A stretch of DNA of 64,000 nt from Pseudoclavibacter helvolus (GCF_014191305.1 NZ_JACHWJ010000001.1:248001-312000), one strand, 5' to 3'. Positions 8,206-16,584 are shown, counted from the stretch's first letter. The notes: generated from the letters alone by a model not told the origin. Program-made: numbers and translations.

Positions 8206-8610
8206 ATGCTTACTGCTGCTCTCGTCTTGGCCGCCCTCGCGGCGCTCCTCCACGTCTACATCTTCATCCTCGAATCGGTGCGCTGGACCGCCGAGTCGAC
8301 GCGCAGGACGTTCGGCGTACCCTCGCTCGAGGTTGCTGAGACGCTCAAGCCCATGGCCTACAACCAGGGCTTCTACAACCTCTTCCTCGCGATCATGGCC
8401 GGCCTTGGTGTCGTCCTCGCGGTTGCTGGGCACACCGCCGTCGGGGCCACGCTTGTCTTCGCGGGAGCCGGGTCAATGCTGCTCGCCGCCATCGTGCTCA
8501 TCACGAACGACCGCACGAAGCTGCGCGCAGGGGCCGTGCAGGGCACCTTCCCGCTTATCGCGGTTGCGCTGCTCGGCATCGCGGCGGGAACCGGCGCGCT
8601 CGCGGGCTGA
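8206..8610 (+). CDS. DUF1304 integral membrane protein
   Basis: Protein of 134 aa with four predicted membrane segments (about 4-24, 50-72, 76-98, 108-130) and the DUF1304 hallmarks HVYIFILESVRW and YNQGFYNLFLA. Start ATG 8206 follows TAGGAG by 5 nt. The family is widespread and of unknown function; it is often controlled by a neighbouring TetR or MarR regulator, as seems the case here. The next gene (mogA) has its own promoter-like sequence. Confidence 0.85.
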   Translation: MLTAALVLAALAALLHVYIFILESVRWTAESTRRTFGVPSLEVAETLKPMAYNQGFYNLFLAIMAGLGVVLAVAGHTAVGATLVFAGAGSMLLAAIVLITNDRTKLRAGAVQGTFPLIAVALLGIAAGTGALAG

Positions 8611-8632
8611 GCCTGCGCCGAGGGCCAGCGGG

Positions 8633-8638
8633 TACGCT
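8633..8638 (+). promoter_or_regulatory. Candidate -10 (TACGCT) of leaderless mogA
   Basis: TACGCT ends 6 nt before the mogA ATG, and no Shine-Dalgarno precedes that ATG. In actinobacteria this spacing places the transcript start at or within a base or two of the start codon. Confidence 0.45.
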
Positions 8639-8644
8639 CGGTCC

Positions 8645-9187
8645 ATGCAGGAAGCGTCCCCTCGGCTGCAAGCGCCGAGCCACGAGCAGCAGGCCACGAT
8701 CGCCGTCATCACGGTCTCGGATCGTTCGGCAAGAGGTGAGCGAGAGGACCTCTCCGGCCCGGCCGCCATCGAGGAGCTCGCACGCCACGGCTACACGGCG
8801 GTGACGCTGAGTGTCGTCGCCGACGGCGCGACGGTCGTCCGCGACGCGATCGCGCAGGCGGCGGATGCGGACGCGCAGATCATCCTCACGCTCGGCGGCA
8901 CGGGGCTCTCGCCGCGGGACGAGACGCCGGAGGCGACCTGGCCGCTCATCACCCGTGAGCTCCCAGGCATCGCGGAAGCGCTCCGAGCAAACGCGCGCGA
9001 CCGGGTCCCGACCGCCGTCCTCTCGCGCGGCCTCGCTGGAATCATCGATCGTCCGGGCCGCGGAGCCCCGAGCCTGGTAGTCAACCTCGCCGGCTCACCG
9101 GGGGCCGCCCGCGACGGCGTCGCGCTGCTCGCACCGCTCATCCCGCACGTCCTCGACCAGCTGCGTGGCGGAGACCACACTCCGTGA
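8645..9187 (+). CDS. mogA: Molybdopterin adenylyltransferase MogA/MoaB family
   Basis: Protein of 180 aa. It activates molybdopterin by adenylylation before molybdate insertion by MoeA. The MPT-binding fold starts at IAVITVSDRSARGEREDLSG; LTLGGTGLSPRDETPEAT holds the conserved GGTG and the Asp/Glu binding the pterin, and NLAGSPGAARDG is the second signature. The frame is open further upstream, but the ATG at 8645 has a TACGCT -10 exactly 6 nt before it. It overlaps moaE by 4 nt (GTGA) and starts the mogA-moaE-moaA operon. Confidence 0.9.
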   Translation: MQEASPRLQAPSHEQQATIAVITVSDRSARGEREDLSGPAAIEELARHGYTAVTLSVVADGATVVRDAIAQAADADAQIILTLGGTGLSPRDETPEATWPLITRELPGIAEALRANARDRVPTAVLSRGLAGIIDRPGRGAPSLVVNLAGSPGAARDGVALLAPLIPHVLDQLRGGDHTP

Positions 9188-9606
9188 GCGCCAGCCCTCT
9201 TACCCGAGTGACCCCCGACGAGCTGCTGCTCGCGGAGCACCTGGCCGCCGTCGAGGACCCGCACGCGGGCGCCGTCGTGACCTTCGTCGGGCAGATCAGG
9301 GACCACGACCCGGAGGCCGAGGGCCGAGTCGTCTCGCTCGACTACACGGCGCACCCGGATGCGGAGCGCGTGCTCGAGGGTCTCGTGGCCGCCCACAGCC
9401 GTGATGGGGTGCGCATCGCCGTGAGCCACCGCATCGGGCACCTCGAGGTTGGCGACATCGCCCTCATCGCGTGCGTCGCGAGCGCGCATCGGGGCGACGC
9501 GTACGACGTGAGCCGCGCCCTTGTCGAGGCCGTGAAGGCCGAGGTGCCGATCTGGAAGCAGCAGCACGAGGCCGACGGCAGCGCGTCCTGGGTCGGCCTG
9601 CCATGA
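9184..9606 (+). CDS. moaE: Molybdopterin synthase catalytic subunit
   Basis: Protein of 140 aa, normal MoaE length. It converts cPMP to molybdopterin using the thiocarboxylate of MoaD. Family features visible are GAVVTFVGQIRDHD, SHRIGHLEVGDIALIACVAS, and the active-site EVPIWKQ near the C-terminus with its conserved lysine. GTG start overlapping mogA by 4 nt; its stop overlaps the moaA ATG. Its partner MoaD is encoded on the opposite strand 1.2 kb away. Confidence 0.95.
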   Translation: MSASPLTRVTPDELLLAEHLAAVEDPHAGAVVTFVGQIRDHDPEAEGRVVSLDYTAHPDAERVLEGLVAAHSRDGVRIAVSHRIGHLEVGDIALIACVASAHRGDAYDVSRALVEAVKAEVPIWKQQHEADGSASWVGLP

Positions 9607-10730
9607 CCGCCGTCCCCGTTACGATCGCCCGCCGCCCGCGGCGTGTGGAGGCGCAGCTCCCCGCCGCGCCAGGCGACCCGCTCGTCGATACACACGGCCG
9701 CGTGCACCGCGACCTCCGCATCTCGCTGACCGACAAATGCTCGTTGCGCTGCACCTACTGCATGCCGGCCGAGGGCAACGAGTTCCTCGAGAAGGACAGC
9801 ATCCTCACGACGAGCCAGATCGTGCGCCTGGCCCAGCTCGCGGCCGCGTCTGGCATCACGACGTTCCGCCTGACCGGCGGTGAGCCGCTGCTCCGGCGCG
9901 ACGTCGTCGAGATCGTGCGGCGCATCTCCGCCATCGAGGGGCCGTTGGGGCCCGTGCAGGTGGCCATGACCACAAACGGGATCCTGCTGCCGAGGCTCCT
10001 GCCGCAGCTCATCGACGCGGGCCTCGACCGCCTCAACGTCTCGATCGACACGCTCCGCCACGACCGGTTCGCGTCGCTCACGAGGCGCGACAAGCTCGAC
10101 GAGGTGCTGACGGGCATCCGCGCGGCACAGGCCTCGTCGCTTCGCCCGCTCAAGCTCAACGCCGTCGCGATGCGCGGCGTGAACGACGACGAGATCGTGG
10201 AACTCGTGGAGTTCGCCATGGCGCACGACGCGCAGATGCGGTTCATCGAGCAGATGCCCCTCGACGCTGGCCACACGTGGGATCGCGAGCAAATGGTGAC
10301 GAGAGAGGAGCTGCTCGACGCGCTCTCCGCACGGTTCGCGCTCGAGCCGGTGCCGGGCCGCGGCGGCGCGCCCGCCGAACGCTGGAGGATCGACGGCGGC
10401 CCGCATACGGTCGGCGTCATCGCCTCCGTCACTGCCCCCTTCTGCGGGAACTGCGACCGGCTCAGGCTGACGGCTGACGGCCAGCTCCGCAACTGCCTGT
10501 TCTCAACGAGCGAGTACGACCTCATGCCTATCCTGCGCGCGGACCCGGGCTTCGCGGCAGACGGCGACGACGCGGCGCGCGCGCGTCACGCCGTGGGGGA
10601 CTGGAGCGCCTCCGAGCTGGCAGCCGACTCGATGCTGCGTTCGTGCATCCACAACAAGCTTCCGGGCCACGCCATCAACGACCCGAGCTTCCTGCAGCCC
10701 GCCCGCGGGATGAACGCCATCGGCGGCTAG
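9603..10730 (+). CDS. moaA: GTP 3',8-cyclase
   Basis: Radical SAM enzyme of 375 aa catalysing the first step of molybdenum cofactor synthesis, GTP to 3',8-cyclo-7,8-dihydro-GTP. The SAM cluster cysteines are C46, C50 and C53 (CSLRCTYC); TGGEPLLR follows. The C-terminal substrate-binding cluster uses C281, C284 and C298 (CGNC...NC). The protein ends in GG, the functional C-terminal dipeptide of MoaA. The N-terminus is about 20 residues longer than usual. Start ATG 9603 overlaps the moaE stop. Works with MoaC. Confidence 0.96.
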   Translation: MTAVPVTIARRPRRVEAQLPAAPGDPLVDTHGRVHRDLRISLTDKCSLRCTYCMPAEGNEFLEKDSILTTSQIVRLAQLAAASGITTFRLTGGEPLLRRDVVEIVRRISAIEGPLGPVQVAMTTNGILLPRLLPQLIDAGLDRLNVSIDTLRHDRFASLTRRDKLDEVLTGIRAAQASSLRPLKLNAVAMRGVNDDEIVELVEFAMAHDAQMRFIEQMPLDAGHTWDREQMVTREELLDALSARFALEPVPGRGGAPAERWRIDGGPHTVGVIASVTAPFCGNCDRLRLTADGQLRNCLFSTSEYDLMPILRADPGFAADGDDAARARHAVGDWSASELAADSMLRSCIHNKLPGHAINDPSFLQPARGMNAIGG

Positions 10731-10758
10731 GTAGGCCCGGTGCCGTCGGCGGGTCGGC

Positions 10759-10773
10759 GAGCGCGGCGCGCTC
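10759..10773. terminator. Short GC hairpin between convergent moaA and moaD
   Basis: GAGCGC-ggc-GCGCTC forms a 6-bp stem in the 82-nt gap between convergent genes. There is no T-run, so this is only a weak candidate for a shared terminator. Confidence 0.25.
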
Positions 10774-10812
10774 TGAGATGGAGCGAACGCGGCGGCTCGG
10801 TGAGGGCGCCGG

Positions 10813-11061
10813 TCAGCCGCCCGCGAAGGGCGGGAGGACGTCGACGGATGCGCCCGGCGCGATGCGCGCCTCGGCGTCGGACGTACGCACTCCGTCGACG
10901 AGGAACGAGCAGCGCGCGAGCACGTCCGCGACGTGCGCATCGGTGGACGGGTTGAGCTCGGCGAGGAGTGCCCCGATGGAGTCGACCTGGAGCGAGAACT
11001 CGCTGCCGCCGATGGCCTCAGCTGCCCCCGCGAAGACGCGGACGCGAGATAGCGCGCTCAT
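10813..11061 (-). CDS. moaD: Molybdopterin synthase sulfur carrier subunit
   Basis: Ubiquitin-like protein of 82 aa ending in PPFAGG; the terminal GG is the site of adenylylation by MoeB and thiocarboxylation. The N-terminal RVRVFAGAAEAIG and the C-terminal VLPPFAGG frame the beta-grasp. The ATG at 11061 overlaps the stop of the upstream mobA gene by 4 nt, which favours it over longer frames. Last gene of the moeB-moeA-moaC-mobA-moaD operon. Confidence 0.93.
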   Translation of the reverse strand: MSALSRVRVFAGAAEAIGGSEFSLQVDSIGALLAELNPSTDAHVADVLARCSFLVDGVRTSDAEARIAPGASVDVLPPFAGG

Positions 11062-12092
11062 GCTCCGACCTCCCAGGCGTGAGCGCGTGCGGTCACGAGT
11101 TCCGCCAGGCGCGCGAAGACCTCGGGTGAGTCGGAGGCGGTGCTCTGCCTGCCAAGTGCTACCCCGAGCGCAAACGTCGTGAGCGGGGCAGCCGGGCGCG
11201 CAACGCTGTGGGCCACCTCCTTGGCGACGTCGAGGAGCGCGCCGATGTCGAGGTCGTCGTCGATCTCGAGTACTCGCTTGGCCTCCGCGAGCCACTCGTC
11301 GAGCGCCTCCGGCGGCAGGTGTTTCGGCTTCTCGGTCATCGCTGAGGGTCCTTCCTCGTTGGCGGCTACGTCTGGGTCTTCGTTTGGGGCGTGCGCGGCT
11401 CGCGGTTCGAGGCCCACGTCGCCCGTCTGGGTGGCGCGCTCTCGGGCAGTCGCGAGCTGTTCCGGGGTGTCGATGTCGGCGCTGGCGCCCTCCTCGTCGC
11501 GCAGCGGCGCGAGGTCGAGCGGTTCAAGGAGGCGGCGGACCGGGAGGCCGTCCACGTTTGCCTGCCCCCAGGTGGCGACCGCGTCCCTGATCGCCTGGGT
11601 CCGGTAGAGCCCGGCGAGCCACTGCGTGCGCCCGTCCCCGTCGACGACCACGCGTCCGTCTGCGCCGGGCCGATCAGCACGGTCCCGGGCGCTCTCGTGC
11701 CGGCCTTCACGCCGCTGCCCGCCATTGCCGAGGAGCAGCGCCACGAGCTCGGCGGCCCTTGGCAGGTCGCAGGCCAGCACGAGTACGCGCTGCGCGGCGA
11801 CCCTCGGGAGCGCAGCGGCGAGGCCGGCCGCGGGCCCCCCGAACGGCGGCTCCTCGCGGACGACAACGGTAGGAGCATCCACGGTGACGGGCCCGACCAC
11901 GACGATGCGGGCGGCACCGGCCTCCCGCGCGGCGCTCACGGCGATGTCGACGAGGCGCCGCCCGCCGACCTCTAGGTCGCCCTTGCTGGCTCCGCCGAGG
12001 CGCGACCCGCGCCCACCCGCCAAGATGACCGCGTCGAATTCGCCCTCCGCGCCGGTGCCGCGGGTCGGCTGCGTTACTGCTCGCGCTTCCAC
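11058..12092 (-). CDS. mobA: MobA-like nucleotidyltransferase fused to DUF6457 domain
   Basis: Protein of 344 aa. Residues about 18-225 form a molybdenum cofactor nucleotidyltransferase: AVILAGGRGSRLGGASKGDLEVGG is the GTP-binding LAGG-x-SxR-x-GxxK region, and ACDLPRAA supplies the catalytic Asp. MobA adds GMP (or CMP) to Mo-molybdopterin. After an acidic linker, residues about 255-344 (starting LPPEALDEWLAEAKRVLEID) form a DUF6457 domain that is usually a separate small protein. The start overlaps moaC by 19 nt. The fusion suggests that DUF6457 acts in cofactor maturation. Confidence 0.87.
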   Translation of the reverse strand: MEARAVTQPTRGTGAEGEFDAVILAGGRGSRLGGASKGDLEVGGRRLVDIAVSAAREAGAARIVVVGPVTVDAPTVVVREEPPFGGPAAGLAAALPRVAAQRVLVLACDLPRAAELVALLLGNGGQRREGRHESARDRADRPGADGRVVVDGDGRTQWLAGLYRTQAIRDAVATWGQANVDGLPVRRLLEPLDLAPLRDEEGASADIDTPEQLATARERATQTGDVGLEPRAAHAPNEDPDVAANEEGPSAMTEKPKHLPPEALDEWLAEAKRVLEIDDDLDIGALLDVAKEVAHSVARPAAPLTTFALGVALGRQSTASDSPEVFARLAELVTARAHAWEVGA

Positions 12093-12547
12093 GGGCCCGA
12101 CTTCCCACCGGTCTTGGCGATGAGCTTGATGTCGCCGATCGTCACCGACTTATCGATGCCCTTGACCATGTCGACCAGCGCGAGGGCGGCGACCGAGACC
12201 GCCGTGAACGCCTCCATCTCGACGCCGGTGCGGTCGGCCGTGCGGACGGTCGCGGTGATCAGCACGCCGTCGTCACGCAGCTCGAGGTCGACACTCGCCC
12301 CGTGCACGCCGATGATGTGGGCGAGGGGTAGGAGCTCGGCGCACTTCTTCGCGCCCTGGATGCCCGCGATGCGCGCCACAGCAAAGGCGTCGCCCTTCGG
12401 TACCGAGTCGTTGGAGAGCGCCTCGAGCACCTGCTCGCCGCAGTAGACCATGCCGGAGGCCGTCGCGGCCCGCACCGTCGGCTGCTTCTCGGTGACGTCG
12501 ACCATGCGTGCGTGGCCGGCTGCGTCCAGGTGCGTGAAGTTCGTCAT
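12074..12547 (-). CDS. moaC: Cyclic pyranopterin monophosphate synthase
   Basis: Protein of 157 aa, the usual size. It rearranges the MoaA product into cPMP. Conserved blocks: THLDAAGHARMVDVTEKQ at the N-terminus, KGDAFAVARIAGIQGAKK, the active-site LLPLAHIIGVH, VRTADRTGVEMEAFTAVSVAALALVDMVKG, and the catalytic Lys in IKLIAKTGGKSG. ATG at 12547, 2 nt after the moeA stop. Part of the minus-strand Moco operon. Confidence 0.96.
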   Translation of the reverse strand: MTNFTHLDAAGHARMVDVTEKQPTVRAATASGMVYCGEQVLEALSNDSVPKGDAFAVARIAGIQGAKKCAELLPLAHIIGVHGASVDLELRDDGVLITATVRTADRTGVEMEAFTAVSVAALALVDMVKGIDKSVTIGDIKLIAKTGGKSGPWKREQ

Positions 12548-12549
12548 GC

Positions 12550-13809
12550 TCAGAGTCTGGCATCCACGTCCGACACCAGGCGCACGACCTGCACGACGTC
12601 GCCCTCGTACACGCGCTCGACACTCGCGTCGACGATGGCGTAGCCGTTGGCGTCGGCAAGGCTGCCGACGAGGTGCGAGCCGGACCCCCTCGCGGCGGCG
12701 GGGGAGACCGTGACCCCGGCATCCGTCGTGCGGATGCGCGCAGGCAGATACTGCCGCCGTCCCGGCGGGGTGCGCCAGTCGATCTCGGCGCGTGCGCTGA
12801 GGCGCGGGTCCTCGACGGTGGATGCGCCTTGCAGTGCGCGCAGGCATGGCCGGACGAAGACCAGGAACGAGACCCAGGCGCTGACGGGGTTTCCCGGGAG
12901 CCCGAACACGAGGGGGCCGAGCTCGTCGTCGGCGACCCACGGCTCGGCGAGGCGGCCGAACCCCTGCGGCTTGCCTGGCTGCATGGCGACCTTCGAGAAG
13001 TGCACCTGCCCGTCGGGGGAGAGAAGCTCCTTGACGGGGTCGTAGGCGCCCATGCTGACGCCGCCGGTGAGCACGATGACGTCGCAGCGCTTCGCGAGCG
13101 AACGCAGCGCGGCGTCGAGCTCGGAGACCTCGTCGGAGACCCGCACGACGTCGACGAGCTCGGCGCCGTTCTCGACGGCCAGCGAGGAGATCAGGAGTGA
13201 GTTGGAGTCGGGGATCTGCCCTCGGGCGAGCGGCTCGCCCGGCGCGACGAGCTCGCTGCCCGTCGCGATGACGGCGAGACGCGGGCGGCGCGAGACCGCG
13301 ATGGTGCCGTAGCCGGCCGAGGCGAGCGCCGAGAGCGCCTCCGCGCTTGCACGCGAGCCGGCGGAGACGAGCGGGTCGCCCGGCTGGCGGTCCTCGCCGG
13401 CCCTGCGGATGTGCACCCCTGGCGTCGCGGGCGCGCTGATGATCACGCGCTCCTCACCGCCGTCGGTCGCTTCGACTGGCACGATCGCATCGGCGTCGGC
13501 CGGGACGGGCGCACCGGTCATGATCCGGGCCGCCTGGCCCGCCAGAATGCGCGGGTCGGCCGAGGTGCCCGCGGGCAGATCGGCGATGACATCCAGGGCG
13601 ACGGGCATCTCTTTGCTCGCCGCTGCCACGTCCGCAGCGCGCACCGCGTAGCCGTCCATGGCGGAGTTGGTCCAGGGCGGGAGCGCGTACCTCGTCGTGA
13701 CCGTCTCCGCGATGACCCTGCCGTGGGCCGCGGCGAGCGGCACCGTGTCGCTTGGCAGCGGCACGGTCGCCGCGAGCACGTCTGCGAGCTGGGCCTCGAC
13801 CTCGATCAC
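12550..13809 (-). CDS. moeA: Molybdopterin molybdenumtransferase
   Basis: Protein of 419 aa, full length. It inserts molybdate into adenylylated molybdopterin. Visible signatures are NSAMDGYAVRAADV, IMTGAPVPADADAIVPVE, TGGVSMGAYDPVKE, MQPGKPQGFG and FGLPGNPVSAWVSF, all diagnostic of MoeA domain III and its active site. The GTG at 13809 overlaps the moeB stop by 4 nt (GTGA) and gives a normal N-terminus (EVEAQLADVL), although the frame is open far upstream. Confidence 0.95.
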   Translation of the reverse strand: MIEVEAQLADVLAATVPLPSDTVPLAAAHGRVIAETVTTRYALPPWTNSAMDGYAVRAADVAAASKEMPVALDVIADLPAGTSADPRILAGQAARIMTGAPVPADADAIVPVEATDGGEERVIISAPATPGVHIRRAGEDRQPGDPLVSAGSRASAEALSALASAGYGTIAVSRRPRLAVIATGSELVAPGEPLARGQIPDSNSLLISSLAVENGAELVDVVRVSDEVSELDAALRSLAKRCDVIVLTGGVSMGAYDPVKELLSPDGQVHFSKVAMQPGKPQGFGRLAEPWVADDELGPLVFGLPGNPVSAWVSFLVFVRPCLRALQGASTVEDPRLSARAEIDWRTPPGRRQYLPARIRTTDAGVTVSPAAARGSGSHLVGSLADANGYAIVDASVERVYEGDVVQVVRLVSDVDARL

Positions 13810-15053
13810 GAGGACGCCCCGTTCTGGGCGGCGCTCTCGCGCGAGCTCGCGGACGCTGTTCCCGCGGGAGCGCGGAGCGCGTTCAGCTCGGGCGTCTGCA
13901 CGACGCGAACCTCGATGCCGAGTGGGGCGAGCAGCAGCGCCGCCCGCCTCGCGCGCGTGGCGGAGACGCAGTAGAGGTTGAGCGTTGCCTGCTCGGTTCC
14001 CGCCCCTTCGTCGGCGAGGCGGCGCAGACGCGCAGTCAGACTCCCCGGGTCGTGCTCGAGCTGCAGCAGCTCGCTCAGCGGCAGCGAGGAGGCGCCTGGC
14101 AGACCGTCGACCGCGTACTCGTCCGGCTCGCGCACGTCGACGAAGTGGCCGCCCGCATCCACGACGGGGTCGTAGTCGCGGGGGGCTGGCGGTTGCGGGC
14201 GAGCCGGTGCTTCGCTGCGTGCGGACGTCTGCGGGGTGTGCTCTGAAGAGCCTGCGGCGGAGGCTTGGGCGGAAGCGCCAACGGCAACCGCGCGGAGCGG
14301 CAGCTCGGACACACGCATCGTGAGGGCCTCGACAACAAGAAGCCGACCGAGCAGCACCTCTCCGATGCCGGTGACGAGCTTGATCGCCTCGACCGCCATC
14401 ATCGAGCCGACCACGCCGCAGAGGGCGCCGAGCACACCGGCCTCGGCGCACGAGGGCACGGAGCCCGCGGGCGGCGGCTCGGGGAACACATCGCGCAACG
14501 TGACGCCCTCGGCCGGGGCCGGCGGGCTCGACCAGAACACGCTCAGCTGCGCGTCGAAGCGCAGCACCGACCCCCACACGAGCGGCAGGCCAAGCGCCAC
14601 GCAGGCATCGGCGACGGCGTAGCGCGTCGCGAAGTTGTCTGCCCCGTCGAGCACGAGGTCGTAGCCGCCGAGGATCGTCGCGGCGTTCGACTCGTCGAGT
14701 CGCTCGTCGTGCTCGATCACGGTCACGTCAGGTGCGAGCTCGCGCAGGCTCCTGGCGGCGCTCGCGGTCTTTCTCTCGCCCACGTCGCCGATGCCGTGGA
14801 TGACCTGCCTGTGCAGGTTGCTCGGCTCGACCGCATCCGCGTCGATGACGCCGATCGTGCCGACGCCGGCCGCCGCGAGGTATTGGAGCGCCGGCGCGCC
14901 GAGGCCTCCCGCGCCGAGGACCGCCACGCGGCTGGCGGCGAGGCGGCGCTGCCCGACCTCGCCGAGCTCCGGCAGGCGGCGCTGGCGCGCGGTGCGGGCG
15001 AGTTCGTCGCCGCCAAGCTCGGGGGACGGTGCAACAAGCGGGGCGAGGCGCAT
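13806..15053 (-). CDS. moeB: MoeB/ThiF-type adenylyltransferase with rhodanese domain
   Basis: Protein of 415 aa that should adenylylate the C-terminus of MoaD and supply sulfur. Residues about 20-270 form the E1-like domain: ARQRRLPELGEVGQRRL, the ATP motif VLGAGGLGAPAL, the Arg finger in PSNLHRQVIH, and DGADNFATRY. PSCAEAGVLG is present, but the upstream zinc CxxC is replaced by TLRD, so the zinc site looks absent, as in many actinobacterial relatives as far as I recall. Residues about 310-400 form a rhodanese domain with loop cysteine LYCVSATRAR. First gene of the minus-strand operon. Confidence 0.93.
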   Translation of the reverse strand: MRLAPLVAPSPELGGDELARTARQRRLPELGEVGQRRLAASRVAVLGAGGLGAPALQYLAAAGVGTIGVIDADAVEPSNLHRQVIHGIGDVGERKTASAARSLRELAPDVTVIEHDERLDESNAATILGGYDLVLDGADNFATRYAVADACVALGLPLVWGSVLRFDAQLSVFWSSPPAPAEGVTLRDVFPEPPPAGSVPSCAEAGVLGALCGVVGSMMAVEAIKLVTGIGEVLLGRLLVVEALTMRVSELPLRAVAVGASAQASAAGSSEHTPQTSARSEAPARPQPPAPRDYDPVVDAGGHFVDVREPDEYAVDGLPGASSLPLSELLQLEHDPGSLTARLRRLADEGAGTEQATLNLYCVSATRARRAALLLAPLGIEVRVVQTPELNALRAPAGTASASSRESAAQNGASS

Positions 15054-15135
15054 GGCGTCACCCTACCGCCGCATCCCGAGCCGCCAGTGACTGTGGTGCC
15101 GGGCTCACCACCTCAGTTCGCGCCGAGGGCTGAGT

Positions 15136-15168
15136 TGTGGTCGTCAAACTCGAGGTTTGACGACCACA
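15136..15168. repeat. 14-bp perfect inverted repeat in a divergent promoter region
   Basis: Arms 15136-15149 (TGTGGTCGTCAAAC) and 15155-15168 are exact reverse complements around a 5-nt loop. The site lies between divergent moeB and fdhD, where a terminator is not expected, so an operator or a dispersed palindromic element is more likely. Confidence 0.8.
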
Positions 15169-15232
15169 CTTCCTCTGCCGGCAGCGGATGCGGGCCCTGC
15201 GCGGGCCCGTGCGCGGGATGCGCGGCGGCGGC

Positions 15233-15238
15233 TAGCAT
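15233..15238 (+). promoter_or_regulatory. Candidate -10 (TAGCAT) of leaderless fdhD
   Basis: TAGCAT ends 6 nt before the fdhD GTG and no Shine-Dalgarno is present, which fits leaderless transcription. The arrangement matches that before mogA and the Mop-domain regulator. Confidence 0.5.
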
Positions 15239-15244
15239 GAGCGC

Positions 15245-16105
15245 GTGGGTCGGATCACAGTGCGGCGAAGCGTCACGCGGCTGAGTCTCGGGAAGCCCCC
15301 GAGTCGGAAGGCCGACTTCCTCGCGGCCGAAGAGCCGCTCGAGATCCGCGTCGGCGGCCAGCAGCTTGCGATCACGATGCGCACGCCAGGGAACGACTTC
15401 GAGCTCGCGGCAGGCTTCCTCGTCTCGGAGGGCGTCATCTCCCGCGGGGAGCAGTTCCAGTCCGCGATGTACTGCGCGGGCGCGGACGGCACGGCCGACG
15501 GCCTCAACACCTACAACGTGCTCGACGTGCGACTCTCGCCAGGCACGCCGCAGCCGGACCCCGACCTCGCGCGCAACTTCTACACGACCAGCTCGTGTGG
15601 CTTGTGCGGAAAGGCGAGCATCGACGCCGTCGAGCTGACGTCGAGCTACGACGTCTCGGGTGACCCCGTGACGGTCGGCGCGGAGCTGCTCGTGACGTTC
15701 CCCGACAAGCTCCGCGAGCAGCAGGCCGTCTTCGAGAAGACTGGCGGGCTGCACGCGGCCGCCCTCTTCGACGCCGCGACGGGAAAGCTGCTTGTCCTGC
15801 GGGAGGACGTGGGCCGGCACAACGCGGTCGACAAGGTCGTCGGCTGGGCCGTGCAGAACGACCGGCTGCCGCTGACCGGCACGGTGCTGCAGGTCTCGGG
15901 CCGATCGAGCTTCGAGCTCGTGCAGAAGGCGAAGATGGCGGGCATCCCCATCCTCGCCGCGGTTTCCGCACCCTCTTCGCTTGCGGCCGAGCTCGCCGAA
16001 GCCAGCGGAATGACCCTGATCGGCTTCCTGCGTGGTGAGTCGATGGTCATCTACTCGCGCCCCGACCGCATCCTGAACTCCGACGACGCGGAAGCCAGCC
16101 AGTGA
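15245..16105 (+). CDS. fdhD: Formate dehydrogenase accessory sulfurtransferase
   Basis: Protein of 286 aa. FdhD passes sulfur from a cysteine desulfurase to the bis-MGD cofactor of formate dehydrogenase. The persulfide-carrying pair is C118 and C121 in SSCGLCGKAS; other signatures are PGNDFELAAGFLVSEG, TGGLHAAALFD, REDVGRHNAVDKVVG and SGRSSFELVQKA. GTG 15245 is chosen because a TAGCAT -10 lies 6 nt upstream. It overlaps the next membrane protein by 4 nt (GTGA). Its presence implies a formate dehydrogenase elsewhere in the genome. Confidence 0.95.
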   Translation: MGRITVRRSVTRLSLGKPPSRKADFLAAEEPLEIRVGGQQLAITMRTPGNDFELAAGFLVSEGVISRGEQFQSAMYCAGADGTADGLNTYNVLDVRLSPGTPQPDPDLARNFYTTSSCGLCGKASIDAVELTSSYDVSGDPVTVGAELLVTFPDKLREQQAVFEKTGGLHAAALFDAATGKLLVLREDVGRHNAVDKVVGWAVQNDRLPLTGTVLQVSGRSSFELVQKAKMAGIPILAAVSAPSSLAAELAEASGMTLIGFLRGESMVIYSRPDRILNSDDAEASQ

Positions 16106-16584
16106 GTCTCGACGCCTGGGAGAGCTTCTTCGTTGCCACGGTCGGCGCCGGCGCCGCGCTTGCCGGCCTCATCATCGTCGCCATGTCGGTGAACGTCGCG
16201 ACCATCATCACGATCAAGAGCATGCCGTCGAGGGCAGGCGCGACCATCGCGTCCCTGCTGCTCATCGTCATCGTCGGAGCCGCCGGACTGATCCCCGGCA
16301 TCAGCAACATGGCGTTCGGCGGCGTGACGCTCGCGTTCACCGTGATCGTGGTGGCCCTGTACTGGCGCACGAGCATCATCGGCTTCAAGAACCCCCACGG
16401 GCACCTGCGCGACCAGGTGCTGCGGGCGGCGTTCACCGTCCTGCAGCTCCTGCCGATGCTCATCGGCGGAGTGCTCGCGTTCGACACGTGGGATGCGCTC
16501 TACTGGGTCGCCGCGGGGTTCCTGCTCACGTTCGCCGGGGCCACCCTCAACGCGTGGGTGCTTCTCGTCGAGATCCTGCGGTAG
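16102..16584 (+). CDS. Four-helix integral membrane protein of unknown function
   Basis: Protein of 160 aa with four hydrophobic segments (about 8-32, 47-68, 72-92 and 108-158, the last possibly two). I do not recognise a family with certainty; small proteins starting with a similar FFxATVGAGAALAGLIIVA segment are found in many bacteria. Translationally coupled to fdhD through a GTGA overlap, so it may be co-expressed with formate dehydrogenase maturation, but nothing in it suggests cofactor or metal binding. Confidence 0.7.
   Translation: MSLDAWESFFVATVGAGAALAGLIIVAMSVNVATIITIKSMPSRAGATIASLLLIVIVGAAGLIPGISNMAFGGVTLAFTVIVVALYWRTSIIGFKNPHGHLRDQVLRAAFTVLQLLPMLIGGVLAFDTWDALYWVAAGFLLTFAGATLNAWVLLVEILR

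Noticed and set aside
8600-9660. Possible Moco riboswitch ahead of mogA-moaE-moaA
   Set aside because: There is no leader long enough: mogA appears leaderless, and the genes within the operon overlap.
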